DNA from: Candidatus Phascolarctobacterium caballi
GTDB taxonomy: Bacteria > Bacillota > Negativicutes > Acidaminococcales > Acidaminococcaceae
Assembly (NCBI GenBank): GCA_018065225.1
Contig: JAGHTS010000292.1
Coordinates: forward strand, 1-8,059
Direction of reading: 5' to 3'
DNA: 8,059 nt
A program made the translations under genes and the position numbers. Shown here one piece after another: positions 1-6,094 of the stretch. Within the stretch, counting starts at the first letter, position 1. Every line of letters begins with the position of its first letter. The notes below the pieces were generated by a model. That model was given only the letters and a program-made list of their open reading frames with translations, had not been told where the DNA came from and did not search any database.

Positions 1-495
1 GATTTAAAATTACATGACAGCGGGCATTTGCACAAGGTCAGTCCGTATTATCTGTTGGCGGCAAACGGGTACTATTATCTGATGTGCAACGAAGAAAATC
101 ACGACAATGTTATTTATTACCGTATTGACCGTATGGTTAAGGTTAGGGAATTAAATGAAAAAATTAAAAATAAAACAAGGATTAAGGGTATAGGTTATTT
201 GCAGGAAATGCCCAAACATATGGCAGAGCATATTTATATGTTCAGCGGAGGGTCGGTAGATGTGGAAATGAAGACAACACCCTCAATGGTTTCTGATTTG
301 GTGGACTGGTTTGGCAAGGATATCGAGGTCAAACAGGTTGGCGAAAATGAAATTAGGGCAAGGGTGCGGTGTAATGAAAATGCAATTTTTTACTGGCTGT
401 TGCAGTATGGAATGTCAGTTGAGGTTGTAAAGCCGCAGTCGTTACGTGACAAGATGCGGGATGCAGTTGTGAATTTGCAGAAAAAATATTGCTAA
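1..495 (+). CDS. WYL-domain transcriptional regulator, C-terminal part (5' end outside window)
   Basis: The reading frame is open to the first base and ends with TAA at 493-495, so about 164 C-terminal residues are present and the start is outside the window. The segment reading VSPYYLLAANGYYYL, followed by YRIDRM, is typical of the second half of a WYL domain (an Sm-like beta fold that binds a ligand or nucleic acid). The rest, from about residue 65 of the visible part, resembles the WCX extension that follows WYL domains, with alternating strands and a final helix. Such proteins normally carry an N-terminal winged helix-turn-helix that binds DNA; that part is missing from the window. The neighbouring exbB operon starts 399 bases downstream in the same direction, so this regulator is probably a separate transcription unit. 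Whether it controls that operon cannot be told. The family call is fairly secure, the target unknown. Confidence 0.85.
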   Translation, partial: DLKLHDSGHLHKVSPYYLLAANGYYYLMCNEENHDNVIYYRIDRMVKVRELNEKIKNKTRIKGIGYLQEMPKHMAEHIYMFSGGSVDVEMKTTPSMVSDLVDWFGKDIEVKQVGENEIRARVRCNENAIFYWLLQYGMSVEVVKPQSLRDKMRDAVVNLQKKYC

Positions 496-792
496 AGGGA
501 TTAAATCAAGAAATAAAATAAAGCAAAAGCAGGCGGATATTAGCTAAAATTTGTTTTTTAATTTAATATAAAATCATTAAAAGTGGGGAAAGCAATCAAT
601 TTTACAGATAAACGAATTTATTTTGCATTTGCATAGGCGGAATTGCGAAATAAAAATGAAAAAGAAATCTTTCTTTATTCTCTTTGGCAAGATAGAATAT
701 TAGTTAATGTATTTTGTGATTTATTCCAATGAAAGCTGCAAACATAAAGTCAAAAAAGTTTTAAGAAGAAAATATAATATGTTATTGTTGTT

Positions 793-821
793 TTGCTTTT
801 ATTATAGTTAAATGTTAAAAT
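793..821 (+). promoter_or_regulatory. Candidate promoter of the exbB operon
   Basis: TTGCTT at 793-798 and TAAAAT at 816-821 are separated by 17 bases, which fits a sigma-70/sigma-A promoter and predicts a start near 828, about 65 bases before exbB. The region is so AT-rich that chance matches are expected. TATAAT at 773-778 is a better -10 but its -35 (TCAAAA) is poor. Some promoter must lie in this gap because eight close-packed genes follow. Confidence 0.3.
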
Positions 822-841
822 AATTGTAAATTTTTAATTAT
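820..841. promoter_or_regulatory. Imperfect palindrome upstream of exbB, possible operator
   Basis: The 22 bases pair symmetrically at 18 positions: outer arms ATAATT / AATTAT and inner arms AAA / TTT. It overlaps the start predicted from the 793-821 promoter. Ferric-uptake (Fur) family regulators bind AT-rich palindromes and often control tonB-exbB-exbD, so a Fur-type site is possible. It does not match the classical Fur consensus closely, and AT-rich DNA makes such symmetry easy to obtain by chance. Confidence 0.22.
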
Positions 842-894
842 ATATATAAGTTGTAATATATTTCTACCATTTATGTTCATAGGAAGGAACAATT

Positions 895-1497
895 ATGACA
901 GAGTTATGGGATTGGTTTCTAAAAGGCGGATATGTAATGTATCCCATTTTGATATGTTCGGTTTTAAGTGTGGCGATTGCAGTAGAGCGGTGGTTGTTTT
1001 ATCGTAATTGTATTGCAAGTGCAACGTTTTTGCCAAAATTAAAAGAATTGTTGCAAAACGGTAATTACACAGATGCTTTGCAGTTGGCAAAGGATAATAA
1101 AGGCGATTGCCCCCGCTTGGCGGAAAGATATTTGGAGCAGAACAGTACAGATTTGGCTAATCTGGAAACTAATGCCAATTTGGTTTTGGAAAGTTATGAT
1201 GAACACATAGTGTTTTTGGATATGATTGTAACCGTATCGCCATTGTTGGGATTATTGGGAACAATTATTGGTATGATTAGTGCTTTTAAGGTGTTTGATT
1301 TGCGTGCAGGGCAACCTTTTGCAATTACCGGTGGTATTGGAGAAGCATTGATTGCCACAGCATTTGGCTTGATAGTGGCAATTTTGGCATTGGCATTGCA
1401 TGGGGTATTGCGGTATTATGCCGACAGTTTGACGGCAGATGTCAGACAATGTTGTGCTATTTTGGAAATCCGTAAACAGAATGAGGCAAAAGCATGA
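895..1497 (+). CDS. exbB: ExbB, MotA/TolQ/ExbB-family proton channel subunit
   Basis: This 200-residue inner-membrane protein is the scaffold subunit of the ExbB-ExbD motor, which converts proton-motive force into movement of TonB. Three hydrophobic segments fit the family topology: about 12-30 (ending in the typical ERW), about 105-131 and about 147-172, with a cytosolic loop of about 75 residues after the first. The segment PLLGLLGTIIGM at 116-127 and GIGEALIATAFGLIVAI at 147-163 are family hallmarks. Thr123, Glu150 and Thr155 correspond by motif to the E. coli ExbB residues Thr148, Glu176 and Thr181 that line the channel. Start ATG at 895 has a good AGGAAGG at 881-887. Its TGA overlaps the exbD ATG (ATGA at 1494-1497), a sign of translational coupling. 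TolQ is the alternative, but the TonB-like gene two steps downstream favours ExbB. Confidence 0.93.
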   Translation: MTELWDWFLKGGYVMYPILICSVLSVAIAVERWLFYRNCIASATFLPKLKELLQNGNYTDALQLAKDNKGDCPRLAERYLEQNSTDLANLETNANLVLESYDEHIVFLDMIVTVSPLLGLLGTIIGMISAFKVFDLRAGQPFAITGGIGEALIATAFGLIVAILALALHGVLRYYADSLTADVRQCCAILEIRKQNEAKA

Positions 1498-1898
1498 AAT
1501 TGCGTGGGCGTAAAAGAGGGTTACCTGCAATTATTGTTATCCCCATGATTGACATTATGTTTTTTTTATTGGTGTTTTTTATGTTGAGTACCATGTATAT
1601 GACTAATGTCAAAACAGTACCGGTAAAATTAAGTGAACTTCATGGAAGCACGGTGACGGATGATGTGGCTTTTGCAGTGACTATTGATGCTGAAAACAGA
1701 TATTTTGTTGGTGATGCCAAAGTAGATTTGGGGCTATTGCAACAGTATGCGGAAAAAGAAGTCCGGAAAAACCCCAATGCTTTTATTGTAGTGAGAACGG
1801 ATGTAAACAGTTCGTACCAGTCTTTTGCGGCTTTGGTGGAGGCAATGAAAAGTGTTGGTGTAGCACGATTTGGTATTGCTACTGAAACAGGTGACTGA
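1494..1898 (+). CDS. exbD: ExbD/TolR-family biopolymer transport protein
   Basis: This 134-residue protein has the ExbD/TolR plan: a short basic cytosolic start, one membrane helix at about 13-33, and a small periplasmic domain. The helix carries the conserved IPMIDIMFFLLVFFM, and Asp20 corresponds to the proton-carrying Asp25 of E. coli ExbD. The periplasmic part, about 38-134, has the usual pattern of strands with FIVVRTD (97-103) and a final VARFGIATE-type strand. It starts within the exbB stop (ATGA) and ends one base before the tonB ATG, so the three genes are translated as a set. TolR differs little in sequence; neighbours decide the name. Confidence 0.92.
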   Translation: MKLRGRKRGLPAIIVIPMIDIMFFLLVFFMLSTMYMTNVKTVPVKLSELHGSTVTDDVAFAVTIDAENRYFVGDAKVDLGLLQQYAEKEVRKNPNAFIVVRTDVNSSYQSFAALVEAMKSVGVARFGIATETGD

Positions 1899-1899
1899 A

Positions 1900-2514
1900 A
1901 TGAACAAGTCAGACAAGCGGTTTATGACAGGTCTGATTATGTCATTGGTTTTGCATGGAGCAATTTTTGGCGGAATATGGTTTTGGTCTGTTCCGACATT
2001 TTTGGCAAATACGTCTGATGAGATTTATGAAGTTAGTGATGTAGTGTCCGATTATGTCCCTGAATTAGACGAACAATCGGTTAAGAATGTTCAGAAGATT
2101 GCCCGAAAGCATATTACAAAGATAGAGTTTGTGATTTTAGAAAGCAGTGCTTTGGATAAATTGTTCGGCAAAAGCCGTCTGATTGCCAGACAGGTTGAAG
2201 ATGAACGGTTAAAGGCACAGCGAAAGACAATTCCTGTTGTAAAAAATCCAGCTACAAAACCAAAATTATTGTTCAGGACACCAGTTGCTTATCCAGAGGA
2301 AGCAGGAGGGGAAACGGGAACTATAGTTGTTTGCTTTTTAGTAGGGTATGACGGTGTTCCCGAATATACTTCTACTGCAGAATCCAGCGGCAACCGTTTT
2401 ATAGATTCAGCAGCATTGGACAGTTGTATTAAGTGGAGGTTTGCACCGGCACGGGATGCCAAAGGGCGGTTAGTGCGTTGCTTGGTTTATATTCCTGTAA
2501 CAGTCAAACCATAA
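1900..2514 (+). CDS. tonB: TonB-family energy transducer
   Basis: The product is 204 residues. A short basic N-terminus leads into one membrane helix at about 10-29 that contains Ser15-x3-His19, matching the Ser16/His20 motif of E. coli TonB needed for contact with ExbB/ExbD. The C-terminal domain, about 122-204, begins with PVAYPEEA and GTIVVCFLVGYDGVPE, and ends with DSCIKWRFAPA followed by a last strand, as in TonB C-terminal domains that grip the TonB box of outer-membrane receptors. The periplasmic spacer, about 33-120, is charged and possibly helical, and lacks the Pro-Glu/Pro-Lys repeats usual in TonB. I chose ATG 1900, with AGGTGA at 1889-1894, over an in-frame TTG at 1870 that lies inside exbD and has no ribosome binding site. 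No receptor gene is in the window. Confidence 0.9.
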   Translation: MNKSDKRFMTGLIMSLVLHGAIFGGIWFWSVPTFLANTSDEIYEVSDVVSDYVPELDEQSVKNVQKIARKHITKIEFVILESSALDKLFGKSRLIARQVEDERLKAQRKTIPVVKNPATKPKLLFRTPVAYPEEAGGETGTIVVCFLVGYDGVPEYTSTAESSGNRFIDSAALDSCIKWRFAPARDAKGRLVRCLVYIPVTVKP

Positions 2515-2520
2515 GGGAAA

Positions 2521-2790
2521 ATGAAACGTAGAGATTTTTTTAAAAAAGCATTTCCTGCTTATGTTTATCGTGTGGGTGAGTTATTTGTTGACGAGGCAGG
2601 GTTAAATGAAAAAGAGCAAAAGGGATATTTTGATTCTTTTGAAAGCGCTTATCCTTTTTTGTCAGAAGTGTCTATGGAGATGTTGTATCAGTCGGCGGCA
2701 CAACTGGGGATTGACCCGACAGGATTAAGCAAAATTGAATTGGCAAAATTGGTTTATGAAAACAGGGGCAAGGTATATCATGACGGTTGA
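2521..2790 (+). CDS. Unrecognised 89-residue protein with Tat-like N-terminus but no hydrophobic segment
   Basis: I do not recognise this protein. It begins MKRRDFFKKAF, which matches the Tat consensus RRxFxK, but the following residues (YVYRVGELFVDEAGLNEKEQ) are polar and charged rather than a hydrophobic stretch, so export by Tat is doubtful. Residues about 52-82 look like helix-loop-helix with AAQLGIDPTGLSKIELAKLV, a pattern resembling the SAP/Rho-N fold; this is a guess from spacing. There are no cysteines and one histidine. AAGGG at 2513-2517 is only 3 bases from the ATG, so initiation may depend on ribosomes ending tonB, whose stop is 6 bases upstream and in the same frame. Its end overlaps the next gene by 11 bases, so it belongs to the operon. 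It could be a chaperone or partner of the Tat substrate encoded downstream, but nothing proves it. Confidence 0.75.
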   Translation: MKRRDFFKKAFPAYVYRVGELFVDEAGLNEKEQKGYFDSFESAYPFLSEVSMEMLYQSAAQLGIDPTGLSKIELAKLVYENRGKVYHDG

Positions 2791-3475
2791 TGAAACCCTG
2801 ACCAAAGCATTATTGTTGTTTATGCAAAAGGGAAAGGGCAACGGGTTGGAATATGTCAGCCGTTCCCATACAGCAGATATAGGTTGGTATTTTTGGCTTG
2901 AAGGTGTGAGTGGGGTTTATGAAATAGAATTAAAAGAATTGGCAAAAGATGGCTCTGATGCGAATTTTTATCTTCGTTACTATCCAGATACAGAAGAAGA
3001 AGTTTTGGAAGATTATTCTGTGGCGGAGCAGTTATTGAGATTTAATGAAGATTTTTTTAATGATAATGCAATCACTATCGGGGAGGAAGAACATGAAATT
3101 TGTCCGTGTTGTACAGTCCCCGATATGCAGGACAAACACGAACATCACGAACATCATGGGCATTGTCATTGCGGGGAATATGTACATCGTAAAGTAGGTA
3201 TTCCTGTTTTGGCAAAAAAATTTGATATGAATAAAAAGATGTTTGTGATTGGCACAGTCCATGTTTGCACTTCGGATAATGACAGTTGTAAAACAAATGT
3301 CAGTACTGAAGAGCGTTTAATAGAGCGGTCAGAAGAAGGTATAACTTTTAGCAGGGATGGACAGGAAGTCGAACTTGTTGCTCCCGGCGGGGTGGACAGA
3401 AATGTTCCCGGCAAATACTTATGTGACCGTTTCATGGAATTTTTTAACAACAAACTTTTGGCTGTATTTGGCTGA
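2780..3475 (+). CDS. Unrecognised 231-residue cytosolic protein with a Cys/His-rich, probably metal-binding segment
   Basis: No signal peptide or membrane helix is visible, so the protein is probably cytosolic. Residues 1-104 form an acidic alpha/beta-looking domain (GWYFWLEGVSGVYEIELKEL at 35-54). Residues 105-136 are the striking part: CPCC at 108-111, then nine histidines and two cysteines within 120-136 (HEHHEHHGHCHCG plus His136). Two more cysteines at 163 and 170 (HVCTSDNDSC) and Cys215 may add ligands. The rest, about 139-231, has short strands and a helical tail. Such clusters normally bind zinc, nickel, copper or cobalt; which one cannot be told. Start ATG 2780 has AAGG at 2770-2773 and overlaps the upstream gene by 11 bases; an upstream in-frame TTG at 2735 has no support. 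Setting between tonB and a metallo-hydrolase fits a metal-handling or maturation role, which is inference. Confidence 0.8.
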   Translation: MTVDETLTKALLLFMQKGKGNGLEYVSRSHTADIGWYFWLEGVSGVYEIELKELAKDGSDANFYLRYYPDTEEEVLEDYSVAEQLLRFNEDFFNDNAITIGEEEHEICPCCTVPDMQDKHEHHEHHGHCHCGEYVHRKVGIPVLAKKFDMNKKMFVIGTVHVCTSDNDSCKTNVSTEERLIERSEEGITFSRDGQEVELVAPGGVDRNVPGKYLCDRFMEFFNNKLLAVFG

Positions 3476-3493
3476 AAAGAAAGGGGATTGCGT

Positions 3494-3631
3494 ATGGAGA
3501 ACACTGAATGTAAGGAAACCCAAGGGTTTTGTTGGTGTGGGTTTGCTGCCGGATTTGTTGGCGGCGCAATTTTGTTTGTGTTGACGATTTACTTTGTTAA
3601 ATTGACAATGTTCTCGTTAACAGCAGCGTAA
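3494..3631 (+). CDS. Small one-helix membrane protein with CWC motif (45 residues)
   Basis: This is a short gene with a good ribosome binding site, AAAGGGG at 3480-3486, 7 bases before ATG 3494. The product starts MENTECKETQG, continues with FCWCGF (Cys13 and Cys15) and then one hydrophobic segment at about 16-39 containing a glycine-rich stretch (GFAAGFVGGA) suited to helix packing. It ends SLTAA with TAA at 3629-3631, and its stop overlaps the ribosome binding site of the next gene. The tight fit between neighbours (18 bases after one, 11 before the next), its own ribosome binding site and the clean membrane profile argue for a real gene. A 75-codon ORF overlapping it in another frame (3357-3584) has no such signals. 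Function unknown; the paired cysteines at the membrane edge could bind metal, act in thiol exchange or be acylated. Confidence 0.72.
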   Translation: MENTECKETQGFCWCGFAAGFVGGAILFVLTIYFVKLTMFSLTAA

Positions 3632-3642
3632 GGAGGTAAAAA

Positions 3643-4731
3643 ATGGCAGTATCTCGTAGAGATTTCTTAAAAGGTCTGGCAGTAGGTGGAACTACTGGTT
3701 ACTTTGCCATGGCAGGTTTGTCCTCAACGGTTATGAAGGATATGTTTGTTCCGGAAGAACCGGTAGGTGATGTGGAAATTGGCGAAGTGAAAAGCATTAA
3801 ATGTACAGTTGTTTCTGAGACCAGCTGGTTTAATAACACTGTTTTGGTCGGCGATATGATGAAAGCCGGCGGCTTGTTGGTTAATCAGTACATTATTCCT
3901 TGGACACGTAAAGGTGTGGCAGAGGGCTTTAACGGGGATAACCGTGGTGGCTATTGCACATTGATTGACGTGGAATTTATGGATGGTACAAAAAAGAAAA
4001 TTTTGTTTGACTGTGGTTGGAACAATGCTTGGATGGATGAATGTTTCCGTCGTGAAGGCGTGGATAAAATGTTGGATAAAGACCAAATTGATTTGTTCTT
4101 TATTACTCACGAACATTTTGACCATTATTGGGGCGTTGAATCTGTTACCAAACATTGTAATGATATGCCGGTAATTGTTCCTCACGGTTTCTACAAAGAA
4201 GGTTATGATTTGTTGTGTAATCGGGGACATTGGGATGTAGCCGGTGTAAAGAATGATTATCCTTACAAAGGTAAAGTTCAGGAATTTGAATCCGGCACCG
4301 TACATAAAATATTCCCGGGTGTAGCATCTATTACCTTTGATTCCTCAATTATTACCCGTGTTAAGGGCGAGCAGGCATTGGTATTCAATATTCATGACAA
4401 GGGCTTGGCAATTGTTACTGGTTGCTGCCACATGGGTATTATTTCCCTTTTGCAAGAAGTTCGTCATCGTGTTAAAGGCGGTGAAAAGATTTACGCTATT
4501 CAAGGCGGTTTACATATTTCACCCTTTGAAGATTGGGATCCCCAATATGATGATTTGATTTTGGCTATTCCTAAATATGGTATTGAAGTTATGGGCTGTA
4601 ACCATTGCACAGGGTATCTTACTGCTGAAAAAATGGTTAAAGCAGGTTTGCCTGTTGTTCAAGGAACTGCCCGCAACAAGAGCAAAAAGAAATTGTATTT
4701 GGGCAATGGCGACCAAATTGTCTTTGGTTGA
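3643..4731 (+). CDS. Tat-exported metallo-beta-lactamase-fold hydrolase, COG1237-like
   Basis: The 362-residue product begins with a Tat signal: SRRDFLK at 4-10, a weakly hydrophobic stretch to about 25, and an Ala-x-Ala at 22-24 where cleavage could occur. The mature part is an MBL-fold domain. HEHFDH at 156-161 gives His156, His158, Asp160 and His161; His263 in GCCHMG and His291 in GGLH complete a two-metal site, and NHCTG at 320-324 is a further family motif. The layout (LFDCGWNN, then the HxHxDH motif, then TGCCHMGI, then QGGLH, then HCTG) resembles COG1237, which includes the archaeal dihydropterin-aminobenzene ribofuranosyl phosphate synthase; the substrate of this bacterial exported form is unknown. 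The ATG has a perfect AAGGAGG at 3630-3636. TatBAC is encoded just downstream. It is the only clear Tat substrate in the window. Confidence 0.88.
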   Translation: MAVSRRDFLKGLAVGGTTGYFAMAGLSSTVMKDMFVPEEPVGDVEIGEVKSIKCTVVSETSWFNNTVLVGDMMKAGGLLVNQYIIPWTRKGVAEGFNGDNRGGYCTLIDVEFMDGTKKKILFDCGWNNAWMDECFRREGVDKMLDKDQIDLFFITHEHFDHYWGVESVTKHCNDMPVIVPHGFYKEGYDLLCNRGHWDVAGVKNDYPYKGKVQEFESGTVHKIFPGVASITFDSSIITRVKGEQALVFNIHDKGLAIVTGCCHMGIISLLQEVRHRVKGGEKIYAIQGGLHISPFEDWDPQYDDLILAIPKYGIEVMGCNHCTGYLTAEKMVKAGLPVVQGTARNKSKKKLYLGNGDQIVFG

Positions 4732-4753
4732 TTGACGGTTCGGAGGTGTAGTA

Positions 4754-6034
4754 ATGAATACATTAAAAGACCATATGTGGCTGGAAAGCCGTTTGTTTGA
4801 AGACAAGATGAAACAACCTGCCCGTGGCATTGTGGGAGTGTTGGTTTCTTTCTTCATGTTCTATGTTTTGTGGGAAATTTTTATGGATGTCCGTCCTTGG
4901 GGGTTGATGAAATGGTACACTCCCCAATACGGCTATATGTATGTACGTTGGATTTTGATTGTTGCCATTTGGCAAGCATATATATTTAACTTCTGGCCTT
5001 TCTCGTTGAAATGGCGTGAAAGCAAACATCCGCTGGTTACGGGCGGCACTTTGATTTTGGTGAACTTTGCAGTTGTAGGTGTGGTAATTTGGGGATTTTT
5101 CTACAATTTCCTTGGCAAATTGTCCATTCCTTATTTGAGTGTTGATCAACTGGAAGGTTTGGGTATGACCCGTTTCTATGCCCGTGAATATTCTTCTTTG
5201 GCAATTTTGATGTTTGCGGCTATTGCATCTTGGTTAAGCCCAATTGTGCCGGTATGCTTTGGGAATCATCCTTGGCAAAATATGAAACAGCCGGCAAGGG
5301 GAATTACGGTATTTATGGTAACTTTCTTTATGTCCGTAATGTTCTTCTTCTGCCTGATGCATCCGCATTATCATGTATTGTTCTGGCCGTTCCAAGAATA
5401 TGCTGCCGCTTATCCTTGGTGGTATAGTTTTGCTCATACATTGCACGGCAATTACAATGTAGGTTGGGTAATGTGCGGTACAGTGGCAATTTGGTTGTTG
5501 GAACTGACCTTTGAACGTTATCCGTTCTGCCTAATTAAGAACAAAATCGTTCGTGGCTGTGTAGGTTTTGTTGGAGTATGGCTGTTTGCTATGTTGTTGT
5601 TCTATATGTTTAACTTCATTCAAGATTTGTCTTGGGGTTATGCGGTTGACGGTGCAAAACGTATTTATGCTCCTGACTGGCGTTATTTGCATAGTGGTGA
5701 ATTGGCAATTATGGTGCTTATCCCTGCTATGATTTTGAATTTCTATTTTGATAACGGGCCAAAGAAATACGGCCCTGCAATTAACATTGCTTTACGTTTG
5801 GTAATTATTACAGTGGCAACCTGCGTATTCCATTATTTGTATTACAAATTCAGTCCCGGACTTTTGGGAACACAAGCGGGATACAGTCATCCGCAACAAT
5901 TCCCAATGGCACCCGGAATTTTGTTTATTTGTACAATGTTGTTCCATAACTGGTTTATGGATTTCTGGCCTGGAAAAAAACGCATTGGCAACCGCGATGT
6001 GGAATTGGATGCTGAGGGTGAGGAGATTAAATAA
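4754..6034 (+). CDS. Unrecognised 426-residue membrane protein, about ten helices in repeated two-helix units
   Basis: I do not recognise this family. Hydrophobic segments are seen at about 24-44, 62-83, 95-118, 147-169, 182-202, 235-257, 266-288, 314-332, 342-364 and 384-404. They appear to form five two-helix units of about 73-86 residues. Units 1 and 3 both open with MKQPARGI (19-26 and 177-184) and close with AIW followed about ten residues later by PF (71-83 and 245-258); units 2, 4 and 5 are weaker copies (KHPLVTG at 91-97, KIVRG at 264-268, FWPGKK at 404-409). The protein is rich in Trp, Phe and Tyr. Unit 3 has a longer outer loop with HPHYH at 203-207 and His228/His231, which might bind metal or heme. 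The C-terminus is charged and soluble. GGAGGTG at 4742-4748 precedes ATG 4754, 22 bases after the hydrolase gene. A transporter or a membrane partner of the hydrolase is possible. Confidence 0.85.
   Translation: MNTLKDHMWLESRLFEDKMKQPARGIVGVLVSFFMFYVLWEIFMDVRPWGLMKWYTPQYGYMYVRWILIVAIWQAYIFNFWPFSLKWRESKHPLVTGGTLILVNFAVVGVVIWGFFYNFLGKLSIPYLSVDQLEGLGMTRFYAREYSSLAILMFAAIASWLSPIVPVCFGNHPWQNMKQPARGITVFMVTFFMSVMFFFCLMHPHYHVLFWPFQEYAAAYPWWYSFAHTLHGNYNVGWVMCGTVAIWLLELTFERYPFCLIKNKIVRGCVGFVGVWLFAMLLFYMFNFIQDLSWGYAVDGAKRIYAPDWRYLHSGELAIMVLIPAMILNFYFDNGPKKYGPAINIALRLVIITVATCVFHYLYYKFSPGLLGTQAGYSHPQQFPMAPGILFICTMLFHNWFMDFWPGKKRIGNRDVELDAEGEEIK
4808..5305 (+). repeat. Internal duplication in the ten-helix protein (MKQPARGI copies)
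   Basis: The eight residues MKQPARGI are encoded at 4808-4831 and again at 5282-5305. The protein is identical but five of the eight codons differ silently (CAA/CAG, CCT/CCG, GCC/GCA, CGT/AGG, GGC/GGA). This points to an old duplication kept by selection on the protein, not a recent DNA repeat. Confidence 0.7.
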
Positions 6035-6056
6035 TATTACAATTTTCCGTTGTTTG

Positions 6057-6085
6057 TTGAAAAACAGCTGAGTTATGGTTATAAT
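6057..6085 (+). promoter_or_regulatory. Strong candidate promoter of the tat operon
   Basis: TTGAAA at 6057-6062 and a perfect TATAAT at 6080-6085 are separated by exactly 17 bases. This is the best promoter match in the window. It predicts a transcript start at about 6091-6093, just before the hairpin at 6095, so the hairpin would form the very 5' end of the tat mRNA. Confidence 0.68.
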
Positions 6086-6094
6086 AACTGAAAC

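Larger units (their letters stand above)
496..894. other. AT-rich intergenic region without a supported gene
   Basis: This gap of about 400 bases is strongly AT-rich. I find no RNA gene, no convincing ORF with a ribosome binding site, and no GC-rich terminator hairpin after the WYL gene. It holds a weak inverted repeat at 661-676 (AAAGAA / TTCTTT arms), an isolated TATAAT at 773-778 with a poor -35, a better-spaced promoter candidate at 793-821, an imperfect palindrome at 820-841, and the exbB ribosome binding site at 881-887. It is most likely the regulatory region of the downstream operon. Confidence 0.6.

Noticed and set aside
661..676. AAAGAA / TTCTTT inverted repeat as terminator of the WYL gene
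   Set aside because: The stem is six weak pairs and nearly all AT, with no T-run after it, and it is 165 bases past the stop.
656..706. Short ORF starting MKKKSFFILFGKIEY in the gap before exbB
   Set aside because: Only 15-16 codons, no good ribosome binding site, and it lies across a weak inverted repeat; looks like chance.
1870..1899. TTG at 1870 as the tonB start
   Set aside because: No ribosome binding site and a 29-base overlap with exbD; ATG 1900 has AGGTGA at the right distance.
2735..2779. TTG at 2735 as start of the Cys/His-rich protein
   Set aside because: It lies deep in the upstream gene without a ribosome binding site; ATG 2780 is better supported.
3357..3584. 75-codon ORF overlapping the Cys/His-rich gene and the 45-residue gene
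   Set aside because: It overlaps two better-supported genes in another frame, with no ribosome binding site or recognisable domain.
3724..4305. 193-codon ORF on the minus strand
   Set aside because: A shadow of the MBL hydrolase gene, whose motifs and ribosome binding site are unmistakable; the other minus-strand ORFs are similar shadows.
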